Of a stretch of DNA of 64,000 bases, positions 37,264 to 46,530 are shown piece after piece (the first letter of the stretch is position 1; each line of letters opens with the position of its first letter). Below the pieces are notes generated by a model. The model made no database searches and was not told the origin of the DNA. It was given only the letters and a program-made list of their open reading frames with translations. The stretch covers positions 248,001 to 312,000 of the forward strand of contig NZ_JAAVUV010000005.1 in assembly GCF_018449635.1 (NCBI RefSeq), read 5' to 3'. The position numbers and the translations under genes were made by a program. This DNA comes from Caballeronia sp. dw_276. Lineage in GTDB: Bacteria > Pseudomonadota > Gammaproteobacteria > Burkholderiales > Burkholderiaceae.

Positions 37264-39861
37264 ATGCGCGTCGTTACGCCTGGCGTGCTCACGCCTTGCT
37301 CGTCCGCGCCCGCCGAGTTCACACCGGGCGCTTATCTTCCACAAAACTTGTCCGATGGCTGGCAGTGCCTGAGCACACCGGCCGGCGCGTATGCAACGCC
37401 AGCGGATCTGCCGTTCCCCAAGAACACCGAAAACACCCAAAACACGGGAACCTGGATCGATGCACCTGTGCCCGGCACGGTTGCATCGGCATGGAGAGCG
37501 GCGGGAAAGCTCGACATGGAATCGGCACCCGCATTCGCTTTCGATGACCACTGGTATAGATTGGTGCTGTCTGGACATGGCGCGCGCCGGGTGCGCTTGA
37601 ACGGACTTGCAACGATTTGCGAAGTCTGGCTCGACCACACGAGATTGCTCGATACCGACTCGATGTTCGAAGCGCATGACATCGATATAAACCTCCACGG
37701 TCAGGCAACGCTGTACCTGTGCTTTCGCTCGCTCACCGCAGCGCTTGGCGCAAAACGCGGACGTGCACGCTGGCGCCCGAGGCTCGCGCAGCCCGCGACA
37801 TTACGCAATGTCCGCACGACACTTTTGGGCCACATGCCCGGCTGGTGCCCTTCGGTGCAGGCCGTTGGACCTTGGCGCGCGGTGCAGATGCTGGGTGAAT
37901 CGGCGACATCGATTGACCGCGTGGACTTGAAGACGAGCCTTGATGGCGACGATGGCATCGTGCACCTGACCATCCGCTTCGTGCATCCGCAGACGCAACA
38001 GTCCACACGCCTGACGTGCAGGGACGCGTCAATTGCGCTGCAATGGCAGGACGCGCAAACGATTGGCGGGACCTTGCGCGTGCCGAACGTCCCGCGCTGG
38101 TGGCCGCACACGCATGGAGATCCGGCGCTGCACGAGGTCACACTCGAGTTCGCAAACCACGATGTCGTATCGCTTGGCCGTATCGGCTTCAGGGAGATCA
38201 CGGTTGATCGCGGCGTTAGGGGCGATGGCTTTCAGCTCGTCATCAACGGCGTACCTGTATTTGCGCGCGGCGCATGCTGGACCACGGCAGACCTCGTGTC
38301 GCTCGACACGTCCCGTGAAGAGGCGCAAACGTTTTTCCAGATCGCTCGCGACGCAGGCATGAACATGTTGCGCGTGGGTGGCACCATGCTCTACGAGTCC
38401 GATGCGTTCTATGCTTTGGCCGATGAACACGGACTTCTGATCTGGCAGGACTTCGCATTCGCCAATTTCGATTACCCGATCGATCCGGCATTCACCGCCA
38501 GTATTCAGCGCGAGGCAGAACAGTTTTTATCAAGAACGCAACGCTTTGCGTCGCTCGCCGTGTTGTGCGGGGGAAGCGAAGCCGACCAGCAAGCGGCCAT
38601 GCTCGGGCTGCCGCCGGCCATGCGCACGCAAACGTTGTTCACGCAGCAATTGCCTTCGATATGCGCTGCGAAACGGCCCGACGTGCCTTACGTCGTGAAC
38701 TCACCGAGCGTGCCCGCAGCCACTGAAAGCGAGCACGCGTGGCCCTTCGCCACGCGCGCGGGAATCACGCATTACTACGGCGTCGGCGCGTACCAGCGTC
38801 CACTCGACGACGCACGGCGTGCAAACGTTCGTTTCGCCAGCGAATGCCTGGCCTTCGCCAACGTTCCGGACGACGTTGCGCTCAACGCCGTGCCGCTTGC
38901 ATCGATGCCGCATCAGCCGCGCTGGAAGACCGCCGTGCCGCGCGATCCGGGCGCGAGCTGGGATTTCGACGATGTCCGCGAACATTATCTGCGTACGCTC
39001 TACTCAGTCGATCCAGTGCGGCTACGCTATGAAGATCCCGAGCGTTATCTCGCCTTGTCGCGCGCCGTGGTGGCCGAAGTGATGGGCGATGTCTTCTCCG
39101 AATGGCGCCGGGATGGATCAATGTGCGGCGGCGGGATCGTATGGCAGTTGCAGGACATCAGGACAGGTTCGGGCTGGGGCTTGATCGATGCCCTGGGCAC
39201 GCCTAAAAGCGCGTTACACGCGCTCGCACACGTTTTCCGTCCGGTAACTGCGCTTATCACGGACGAAGGCCTAGATGGCCTCGATATCCATCTCATCAAC
39301 GAGACGGCCACCGCGATCGATGCGCATCTGGAACTCGTGTGTCTTCGCGATGGCGCCACCAAAGTCGCGAGCGCGTCGCGGGACGTAACGCTTTCGGCAC
39401 GCAGCACGACGCGCCTGCAGGCCTCCGATGTACTCGGCCAGTTCTTCGACTTCACCTATGCGTATCGATTCGGCCCGCGCGCTCATGAAGTCACCGTCAT
39501 CACCCTGCGCGACAAGGCGACAGGCGCCGTGTTGTCAGAAGCATTCCACTTCCCCGAGCGTGAAATGACGCAACGTCACGACCTCGGTTTGGAAGTACGA
39601 CTCGAGCGTGACGAACACGGTGAATGGGAGCTCGTGATGCACGCCAAACGTTTGGCACGTTGGGTCCATGTGGTCGATCCGCACTATCGGGCACGCGATG
39701 AATGGTTTCATCTTGCGCCCGGCGTCGAACGCCGTATCGGACTCGTTGCACGTGAACGAAACACTTCACATACGCCGCAAGGCGAGGTTCGTGCGCTGAA
39801 CGCAACGTTTTCAGTTCAGTACCAGCGCACGCAACGTGCGTTGTCAGCAAAGGCTGCGTAA
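37264..39861 (+). CDS. Glycoside hydrolase family 2, beta-mannosidase-like
   Basis: 865 residues: N-terminal sugar-binding jelly roll (~20-190, with WIDAPVPGTVASAWRAAG and the HWYRL box), two immunoglobulin-like domains, a TIM barrel (~325-640) and C-terminal beta domains. Candidate acid/base is Glu439 (CGGSEAD, where GH2 mannosidases read NNE) and nucleophile Glu527 (FASECLAF); LLIWQDFAFANFDYP is mannosidase-like. No signal peptide, so probably cytoplasmic. ATG 37264 follows GGGGAA. It lies 115 bases after the DUF1839 gene on the same strand. Substrate could be an EPS-like or small mannoside; the changed acid/base motif leaves activity unproven. Confidence 0.87.
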   Translation: MRVVTPGVLTPCSSAPAEFTPGAYLPQNLSDGWQCLSTPAGAYATPADLPFPKNTENTQNTGTWIDAPVPGTVASAWRAAGKLDMESAPAFAFDDHWYRLVLSGHGARRVRLNGLATICEVWLDHTRLLDTDSMFEAHDIDINLHGQATLYLCFRSLTAALGAKRGRARWRPRLAQPATLRNVRTTLLGHMPGWCPSVQAVGPWRAVQMLGESATSIDRVDLKTSLDGDDGIVHLTIRFVHPQTQQSTRLTCRDASIALQWQDAQTIGGTLRVPNVPRWWPHTHGDPALHEVTLEFANHDVVSLGRIGFREITVDRGVRGDGFQLVINGVPVFARGACWTTADLVSLDTSREEAQTFFQIARDAGMNMLRVGGTMLYESDAFYALADEHGLLIWQDFAFANFDYPIDPAFTASIQREAEQFLSRTQRFASLAVLCGGSEADQQAAMLGLPPAMRTQTLFTQQLPSICAAKRPDVPYVVNSPSVPAATESEHAWPFATRAGITHYYGVGAYQRPLDDARRANVRFASECLAFANVPDDVALNAVPLASMPHQPRWKTAVPRDPGASWDFDDVREHYLRTLYSVDPVRLRYEDPERYLALSRAVVAEVMGDVFSEWRRDGSMCGGGIVWQLQDIRTGSGWGLIDALGTPKSALHALAHVFRPVTALITDEGLDGLDIHLINETATAIDAHLELVCLRDGATKVASASRDVTLSARSTTRLQASDVLGQFFDFTYAYRFGPRAHEVTVITLRDKATGAVLSEAFHFPEREMTQRHDLGLEVRLERDEHGEWELVMHAKRLARWVHVVDPHYRARDEWFHLAPGVERRIGLVARERNTSHTPQGEVRALNATFSVQYQRTQRALSAKAA

Positions 39862-40406
39862 GCCCCGCGTGCCCTCGCAGCGGTGTCAAGCGGGGGCACG
39901 CCGCACTTGCGTTCGTTAGCACACGCAGATCATGGAACAGTTCTGAATCATTTTTTAAACAACCGACGAATGCCTGTACAAGCATTCACGCTTTACGCGT
40001 CATGGGGCCTATTGCATGCCATGAAAGAAACCTGAACACGCCACCAGTAAGGCATTGCGCAGACGAAAGGGTGCGTTGCATCAATCACACCGATAGTCCG
40101 CGTCAAACACGCCCCCTGTTCAAGAGTGAAACAAAAACATCCATCTGCAGATTCCCCGATAGCACTCATTACGCACGACCCCATGATGGCATTGAGATTG
40201 ACCATCGCTGGCACGGTCCTCGCTAAATGAGTAGCGCAACGCGGTAACGTCGAAAAATGAAATCAACTAAACGACGATGCTGCGCTGCTTACGGGGCTGG
40301 TCGCGAAACGTTTCGATGAATGCCGTCAGATGCAATCACGGATCGTTTCGCTGACCGGTAAATAACAAGTAAGGCGCAATGCGCAAAGTTACGAGAGAAG
40401 AACATC
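39862..40406. other. Intergenic region upstream of the Crp/Fnr regulator
   Basis: 545 bp, lower in GC than the flanks. Short frames here (for example near 40002-40226) lack a ribosome site and any family likeness. It probably carries the regulator promoter and leader. No repeat or hairpin stands out. Confidence 0.5.
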
Positions 40407-41144
40407 ATGCTGACCCTTCAGTCCGACCTGCACGGCAATCATCTGTTGGGTGCGCTTCCCGCGCACGAATGGCAAGCTCTTACGCCTCATCTTGAACTGG
40501 TTCAACTTCGCACGGATCAATTGCTGTGCGATTCGGGTCAACGCATTCATCACGTGTATTTCCCCACCACCGCCATCATCTCCCTGCTTCACACGATGGA
40601 AGACGGCGGCTCAGTCGAGATCGCAGCAGTCGGCCGCGAAGGCATGACCGGCGTGCCCGTTCTGACTGGCGGTGAAACCATGCCGACGCGCGTCCAGGTG
40701 CAATGCCCGGGCTTTGCTTATCGCATGAGCGCATCTGCATTGCGCGAACAGTTCGGCCGTTCGGATTTCCTGCGCCGCCTGATGCTGCTTTACATGCAAG
40801 CCCTGCTCACGCAAGTGGCGCAAACGGCTGCATGCAATCGTCACCACTCGCTCAACAAGCAACTGTGCCGCTGGCTCCTGATTGAAATCGACCGCACTTC
40901 TTCGAACCAGCTTCAAGTCACGCAGCAACTGATTGCCGACATGCTTGGCGTACGCCGTGAAGGCGTCACCGAAGCCGCAGGCAAGCTGCATGACGCCGGA
41001 CTGATTCATCACAGCCGGGGTTGCATCAAGGTGCTGGATCGCGAAGGCCTCGAAGCGCGCGCATGCGAATGCTACGGCATCGTCAAGCGTGAATTCGACC
41101 GGCTGCTTCCGCGTCTGCGCCAGGCTGCCGAAGAAGTTCATTGA
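40407..41144 (+). CDS. Crp/Fnr-family transcriptional regulator
   Basis: 245 residues. Cyclic-nucleotide-like beta-roll (~20-125: LLCDSGQRIHHVYFPTTAIISLL, VEIAAVGREGMTGVPVL) and C-terminal winged helix (VTQQLIADMLGVRREGVTEAAGKLHDAGLIHHSRG, recognition helix near 185-200). It lacks the N-terminal cysteine cluster of Fnr, so it is not an oxygen sensor, and it lacks the clear cAMP-phosphate Arg-Ser box of Crp. This subtype is common in rhizobia and Burkholderia. Position immediately upstream of wza suggests control of the EPS genes. Confidence 0.88.
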   Translation: MLTLQSDLHGNHLLGALPAHEWQALTPHLELVQLRTDQLLCDSGQRIHHVYFPTTAIISLLHTMEDGGSVEIAAVGREGMTGVPVLTGGETMPTRVQVQCPGFAYRMSASALREQFGRSDFLRRLMLLYMQALLTQVAQTAACNRHHSLNKQLCRWLLIEIDRTSSNQLQVTQQLIADMLGVRREGVTEAAGKLHDAGLIHHSRGCIKVLDREGLEARACECYGIVKREFDRLLPRLRQAAEEVH

Positions 41145-41901
41145 ACCCACGGACCATGCGATCAGTGTGAGCGTCACGAAAGTCAGATCATGACTTGTCG
41201 CGCGCCCTCCTCTTCCCGCAGTCCGCCGGTTCAACGTGACGATATCCGCGTACACATTCAGACGCGATCTGCGTTTCATAAAAACATAATCGTGCATTCG
41301 ATATTTTTGGATCGAGCGGGTTTTGCATGCGTGTGATTGTCGAATTGCGTTAATCGTCGACTGATCGTCCGCTATTCGTCCACTAATCGCCGCGCAGGTT
41401 TTATTGAAAATGGTTTTGATTTAAAGCATCACGAGTCAAGGGTCACGGCGCCATTTGTGTGAACTAAGACGCCCACGTGCGGAAACGCACTTACCGGCCC
41501 TGCCGGAAACGCCACGATGTCACATCGAACGGCCAGAAGCGCGCCTCGACTATCGCGTCAACGCGAGTCAGTGCAAGCAGCCGCGGAGATGAAGCGAAGC
41601 AACGTAGCCAATAACAGTTTTCAAAGAGGCGCAGCGGTCTCCTGCCATGCGTCTTTCAACCTGCAGTTCTTCCTGTGTGAACACCCGCCGGATTCTCAAG
41701 GCTGGGAGCGTTAGCTGTTGTTTCGAGTGGCTGCTGCGAATGGGTGGACCGGGGAGAAACCCGTTCGCAGCGAAACCGGATGACGCTACCAAAGCGCTCG
41801 CGTCATGCACAGGAAGGACTACCTACGCGCACTGCGCGTTGACGGTCAGGAGACTTTGCGCTGGGGACATTCAGCGTATCCGTAACGCGAGGACCACTAA
41901 T
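41145..41901 (+). promoter_or_regulatory. Long leader/promoter region of wza
   Basis: 757 bp without a credible gene ahead of the export genes. It contains stable stems: GTGCG-GAAA-CGCAC (41477-41490), CCGGC-CCT-GCCGG (41494-41506), and in the last 180 bases ATGACGC...GCGTCAT and ACGCGC-ACT-GCGCGT. The wza frame is open 85 codons upstream of the chosen start, but that stretch has no family likeness. This may be a structured 5' leader. Confidence 0.45.
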
Positions 41902-43188
41902 ATGAATATCAAACTACTCGTTTCACTGCTGGCTGGCGCAACCTTCACAGCATCGTTGACCGGTTGCGCAATTGCACCGGGACCGTATCTCGACACCGAT
42001 CGGCTCGACCAGACACCGGCGCCCGACAGCGTCGCCCAGGCGAACGTGAAGTATCGCGTGACGCCTATCGATGTCAGCTACTTCGAGACTCATCCGCAGA
42101 TCAGCGACGAATCGATCGCAAGCGTCTGCCCGCTCACCTGCCTGACCAAAGACACGCGCAAGCTCTATGCGTATCACATTGGCGTGAACGACCAGATCAG
42201 CATCACCGTCTGGGATCATCCTGAGTTCAGCTCGAGCGGCATTGCCGCAAGTACAGGTGGTGCCGGCGTACCGCCGCTCCCGGCTGGAACTGCAGGCAAC
42301 ACAGGCGCACCGGTGAATGCATCGGCTGGCGCGACCGGTCCGGAAGCAGGCGGCGTGACCGTTCGCGTCGCCAACGACGGCACCATCTTCTTCCCGCGCG
42401 TCGGCCGCGTGCAGGCTCTTGGCAAGACGCCGCAGCAGCTGCAGGCGACGCTTACGCAGGGTTTGTCGAAGACCATTCGCAATCCGCAGCTCGACGTGCG
42501 CGTGTCCGGCTTCTACAGCAAGCAGGTGCAAGTCACCGGCGACCTGAAGACGCCTTCATCCATGCCGATCACCGACGTGCCGCTGTCCGTTATCGATGCG
42601 ATCAACCGCTCGGGCGGTGCAAACGCCAACGCCGATCTGCAGAACGTCGGCATCACGCGTGACGGCAAGCGCTATCCAGTCGATGTCGCAGCCCTCCTCG
42701 ATCGCGGCGATATCCAGCAGAACGTGCTGCTGCAGGACGACGACATCATCGATGTGCCGGATCGTACAAAGAGCCGCGTGTTCGTGCTCGGTGAGCTCTC
42801 GAAGCCGCAGACCATCCCGATGAATCGCGGCCGCCTCACGCTCGCCGATGCCCTGGCGAACGCCAACAGTATCGACCCGCGATCGGCCGACCCGCGTCAG
42901 ATCTACGTGATCCGCGCCCCGGAACAATCGAAGGGCGGCATGATCAAGACCGCGGCGCTGACCACGGCCAACGGCAGCACCATGCCCGGCGCACGTCCGC
43001 TCGACCTCAGCGTGTACAAGCTCGACATGACGCAAGTCGATGCGCTGATGCTGATGACGCAGTTCGAACTGCATCCGCGTGACGTGATCTACGTGCAAGT
43101 TGCGAGCGCAGCCCGCTTCAACCGCGTGCTCGAGCAAATCTCGCCGACGATCCAGACGCTGTTCTATACCATCCAAACGACCCGCTAA
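41902..43188 (+). CDS. wza: Wza-type EPS outer-membrane export lipoprotein
   Basis: 428 residues. Lipoprotein signal with lipobox LTGC (Cys22). Periplasmic part has the poly-export domain (YHIGVNDQISITVWDHPEFS, then VRVANDGTIFFPRVGRVQALGKTPQQL) and SLBB repeats (VQVTGDLKTPSSMPITDVPLSVIDAI; VFVLGELSKPQTIPMNRGRLTLADALANA). The C-terminal helix IQTLFYTIQTT would cross the outer membrane. An Ala/Gly/Pro-rich insertion (~115-155) splits the first domain. ATG 41902 is preferred for the signal peptide and GCGAGG upstream. Equivalent to BceE; wzc follows 32 bases on. Confidence 0.94.
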   Translation: MNIKLLVSLLAGATFTASLTGCAIAPGPYLDTDRLDQTPAPDSVAQANVKYRVTPIDVSYFETHPQISDESIASVCPLTCLTKDTRKLYAYHIGVNDQISITVWDHPEFSSSGIAASTGGAGVPPLPAGTAGNTGAPVNASAGATGPEAGGVTVRVANDGTIFFPRVGRVQALGKTPQQLQATLTQGLSKTIRNPQLDVRVSGFYSKQVQVTGDLKTPSSMPITDVPLSVIDAINRSGGANANADLQNVGITRDGKRYPVDVAALLDRGDIQQNVLLQDDDIIDVPDRTKSRVFVLGELSKPQTIPMNRGRLTLADALANANSIDPRSADPRQIYVIRAPEQSKGGMIKTAALTTANGSTMPGARPLDLSVYKLDMTQVDALMLMTQFELHPRDVIYVQVASAARFNRVLEQISPTIQTLFYTIQTTR

Positions 43189-43220
43189 ACACGTGTCACG
43201 TGTTACGCCTGGAGTGCGAC

Positions 43221-45617
43221 ATGAGTACTTATGAAATGCTGGAGCATTCGCCCGCGCAAGCCAAGGACGACGAGTTCGTCTTGCGCGACCTCGTGCGGAT
43301 GATCACGGACCAGATCTGGTGGGTGCTGGGCATTGCGCTCGGCATCTTGCTGGCTGCCGTGCTGTACGCGAAGATGTCGACGCCGATTTATTCCGCCGAT
43401 GCCCTCGTGCAAGTCGACACGCCGAACACGGGTTCGTCGAGCACCAACCAGGGTTCGCTCTCCGCGGCGCTGGCGCCGACTGGCGGATCGCTGCATGCGG
43501 ACTCCGAGATCGAGATCATCAAAAGCCGCGCGGTGATCGAACCTGTTGTCGATCAGTTCAACCTGAACTTCGGCACGGCGTCCAACGTCATGCCGTTTAT
43601 CGGACGCATTACGCCGTTGTTCGCACGCCGGGGACATCCACTGCCCGCCATGTTTGGACTCGATGCCTATGCGTGGGGTGGCGAAGAGTTCAAGGTGGAC
43701 TCGATCACCGTGCCGGCAGCGATGCAAGACCAGCGCCTAACGCTGCGTGCGTTGGGTGAAGGCCGATACGCATTGCTCGATGCCGAAAATCACGAACTGC
43801 TCCAGGGCCTCGCCGGCAACATGGCGAAGGGTAATGGCATTACCTTGCTCGTAAGCCAGCTCGTAGCGCGCCCCGGCACCGAGTTCTACGTTACGCGTGC
43901 TTCGCAACTCGAAGCCGTGCAAGCGTTCGGTTCCGGCATGCAGGTTGGCGAGAAGGGTAAGGACACGGGCATCATTCAGATCTCGTACAGCGGTTCGCAG
44001 CCCCTTTACATCACGCAGGTCGCGAACGCGATCGCCGCTTCATACCTGAAGCAGCGTACAGAACGTGCGCAGGAAGAAGCGAACCGCATGCTCACTTTCC
44101 TGAACAACGAACTGCCGCGAGTGCGCGACGAATTGCATGCGAGCGAAACCGCATTGGCGCAGTACCAGACGGCCGCCGGTTCGTTCCAGCCGACGCAGGA
44201 AGCGCAGACGTATCTGTCGGGCGGACTCGACTATGAACGTCAGATCGCCGCACTGCGCATGCAACGCGTTCAGTTGCTGCAACGCTTTACAGAAGGCGCC
44301 GACGAAGTCCGTGCAGTCGATGCACAACTGGCGGCGCTGAACGTCGAGAAATCGCGCTTCGATAACCAGTTCAAGACGCTGCCAGGTTCAGAGCGTCAGG
44401 CTGTATCGCTGCAACGCGAAGCCAAGGTCAACTCGGAGATCTACGTTGCGCTGCTGAACAAGACGCAAGAACTCTCGATCAGCCGTGCGGGAACGGTGGG
44501 CAATGTGCATATCATCGATATGGCGCTTGTGCCCTCGCAACCCGTGAAGCCTAAAGCTGCCCTGATCATTGCTGCGGGTGGTTTGCTTGGCGTGATTGCG
44601 GGTGTGGTGTTTGCCTTCGTGCGTCGCTCGTTCTTCGCCGGTGTCGATGATCCGGAACTCGTTGAACGCCGTTTCAATTTGCCTATCTTCGGCGCGATTC
44701 CCTTCAGTACGGAACAGGCGAGGTTGGATCGTGTGCGTCTTGACCGTCCGATGGCACTGCCGTCGTCTTCAGCCAAGGGTGGCATGAAGCGCCTCGGCAC
44801 GCAGACCGTCGGTGATTCGATGGGACCCACGCTCGGGCTTTCCACCAAGACGCCTGTCGCGATGGCGCTTCAGAACGCCACGGTGCTGCCGGCGGCCAAC
44901 AGCGGCAAACAGCCTTTGCTTTCCACGACGCATCCATTCGATACATCGATTGAAGGTCTTCGCGGACTTCGCGCCACGCTGCAATTTGCATTGGTCGATG
45001 CACCCAATCGCGTGATTGCGATCACGAGCCCGGCGCCTGGGGATGGCAAGAGCTTCCTCGCGGCGAACCTTGCAGCGTTGCTCGCCGAGTCTGGCAAGCG
45101 CGTACTGCTGATCGATGCCGATTTGCGTCGCGGACGTCTTGCTCACTATCTTGGGAAGTCATCGAATGGTGGTCTTACCGAACTGCTTACCGGGCAGACC
45201 GACTTCGAGATGGCGGCGCGCGAGACCGGTGTGAATGGGCTGCACTTCATTGGTTCGGGCGCGCATCCGCCGAATCCGTCGGAGATCCTGACCTCGAGCC
45301 GGTTTGCTTCGTTGCTGCAGGCTTTTGAGAAGCAATTCGATCTCGTCATTGTGGATACGCCGCCGTTGCTGGCTGTGCCGGATGCTGCGGTGATTGCTAG
45401 CCTGGCTGGATCAACGGTGCTCGTCATGCGTTCGGGCGCTCATTCGGAGAAGAATATCGCCGATGCGCTGAAGAAGCTCAAGCGTGCGCGGGCCCGGATT
45501 GTTGGTGGCGTGTTGAATGCGATGCCGGCGAAAAGCGGCGGGCGTAAGGGGACTTATGACTATGCTTACGCTTATACGTATTCGAGCGATCCGGCTGCGG
45601 TTGATGTGAAGCATTAA
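43221..45617 (+). CDS. wzc: Wzc-type tyrosine autokinase / EPS chain-length regulator
   Basis: 798 residues. Two membrane helices (~40-60 and ~445-465) enclose a periplasmic Wzz domain with a long coiled coil (~280-400) and PVKPKAA before helix 2. The cytoplasmic BY-kinase has Walker A SPAPGDGKSF (near 605), A' VLLIDADLRRG and B LVIVDTPPLL. The C-terminus carries a tyrosine cluster, TYDYAYAYTYSS, the autophosphorylation target. ATG 43221 follows GGAG. No Wzb phosphatase gene is adjacent; it must be elsewhere or absent. Equivalent to BceF. Confidence 0.95.
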   Translation: MSTYEMLEHSPAQAKDDEFVLRDLVRMITDQIWWVLGIALGILLAAVLYAKMSTPIYSADALVQVDTPNTGSSSTNQGSLSAALAPTGGSLHADSEIEIIKSRAVIEPVVDQFNLNFGTASNVMPFIGRITPLFARRGHPLPAMFGLDAYAWGGEEFKVDSITVPAAMQDQRLTLRALGEGRYALLDAENHELLQGLAGNMAKGNGITLLVSQLVARPGTEFYVTRASQLEAVQAFGSGMQVGEKGKDTGIIQISYSGSQPLYITQVANAIAASYLKQRTERAQEEANRMLTFLNNELPRVRDELHASETALAQYQTAAGSFQPTQEAQTYLSGGLDYERQIAALRMQRVQLLQRFTEGADEVRAVDAQLAALNVEKSRFDNQFKTLPGSERQAVSLQREAKVNSEIYVALLNKTQELSISRAGTVGNVHIIDMALVPSQPVKPKAALIIAAGGLLGVIAGVVFAFVRRSFFAGVDDPELVERRFNLPIFGAIPFSTEQARLDRVRLDRPMALPSSSAKGGMKRLGTQTVGDSMGPTLGLSTKTPVAMALQNATVLPAANSGKQPLLSTTHPFDTSIEGLRGLRATLQFALVDAPNRVIAITSPAPGDGKSFLAANLAALLAESGKRVLLIDADLRRGRLAHYLGKSSNGGLTELLTGQTDFEMAARETGVNGLHFIGSGAHPPNPSEILTSSRFASLLQAFEKQFDLVIVDTPPLLAVPDAAVIASLAGSTVLVMRSGAHSEKNIADALKKLKRARARIVGGVLNAMPAKSGGRKGTYDYAYAYTYSSDPAAVDVKH

Positions 45618-45650
45618 GAGTTGGGCGGAAGGCCCGCCAATAGCCCAGGT

Positions 45651-45676
45651 GCCCGCGAAAGCGGGCATTTTTTTTG
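45651..45676 (+). terminator. Terminator after wzc
   Basis: GCCCGC-GAAA-GCGGGC followed by A and eight T, 34 bases after the wzc stop. It ends the wza-wzc transcript before the second repeat element. Confidence 0.92.
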
Positions 45677-45711
45677 GGTTTTGGAATGCCGGCGCTTAGG
45701 GCTTGGGCGAT

Positions 45712-46410
45712 GCTGGGTTGTTGCTGCTTAGGCTTTTGCGCGTTCTGTCTTAGCTGTTCTCTTTAGCACTGTTAGCCACTGTCCGTGGCGGGACTTCATT
45801 TCTTTGTCCAACGGCGACAAAGAAACGAAGCAAAGAAAACGCCTCTCAACCGCTAATTCTTAAGTGTCCCCAGCGTGCAGTGACAACGGTTTGGTACCCC
45901 AAAAGCACGCTCAGCGAATAACGCCGGACAGTTGAACCCCTCCCCCTCCGAACACGGATACCCACACGCTTCGCCACCAGTGTGGGAGTCCGTTAACACG
46001 GAAACCTGGCCTACGCATAACAATGGAATAGCCCATACGGATTCAAAGCATTTTGAATCCGAGACTTCTTCACCGGTACGACCGACCTCTCGGTTTGGGC
46101 GCTAGCGCGCGCAGCGGGGAAGCCTGGTTAACGGAATCCCACACTGGTGGCGAAGCGTGTGGGTTGCCTTTGACGGAGGGGGAGGGTTTCAACAGGACGA
46201 GGTTATGCGCCGAGCGTGCTTTTGGGGTACCAAATCGTTGTCACTGCACGCTGTGGACACTTAAGAATTAGCGGTTGAGAGGCGTTTTCTTTGCTTCGTT
46301 TCTTTGTCGCCGTTGGACAAAGAAATGAAGTGCCGCCACGCATAGTGGCTAACAGTGCTAAAGAGAACAGCTAAGACAGAACGCGCGAAGACCTAAAAAG
46401 CAGGACCCCA
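45712..46410. repeat. Long palindromic repeat element, copy 2
   Basis: About 700 bp, colinear with the reverse complement of copy 1 (26455-27156). Arms at about 45793-45890 and 46236-46331 pair over roughly 95 bases with two mismatches. The apex stem is GGATTCAAA/TTTGAATCC (46039-46060), differing from copy 1 by paired substitutions. Like copy 1 it lies between convergent gene ends (wzc and a GT4 gene). No transposase and no obvious target duplication. Confidence 0.88.
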
Positions 46411-46530
46411 CGCCTCCCCCAAAAAACTGACAAACGAAAAAAAGCCCACGCTATTGAAGCGCAGGCAACGGTGCCACTTACCTTATCAAAAGAACAACGG
46501 CCTAAGCGTGGCCCAACCGCACCCGTACCC

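Noticed and set aside
40002-40226. Possible 74-residue gene upstream of the Crp/Fnr regulator
   Set aside because: Poor start context, His/Arg-rich composition, no recognisable motif.
41647-41901. Long N-terminal extension of Wza
   Set aside because: The added residues have no family likeness and would bury the lipoprotein signal with its Cys22 lipobox.
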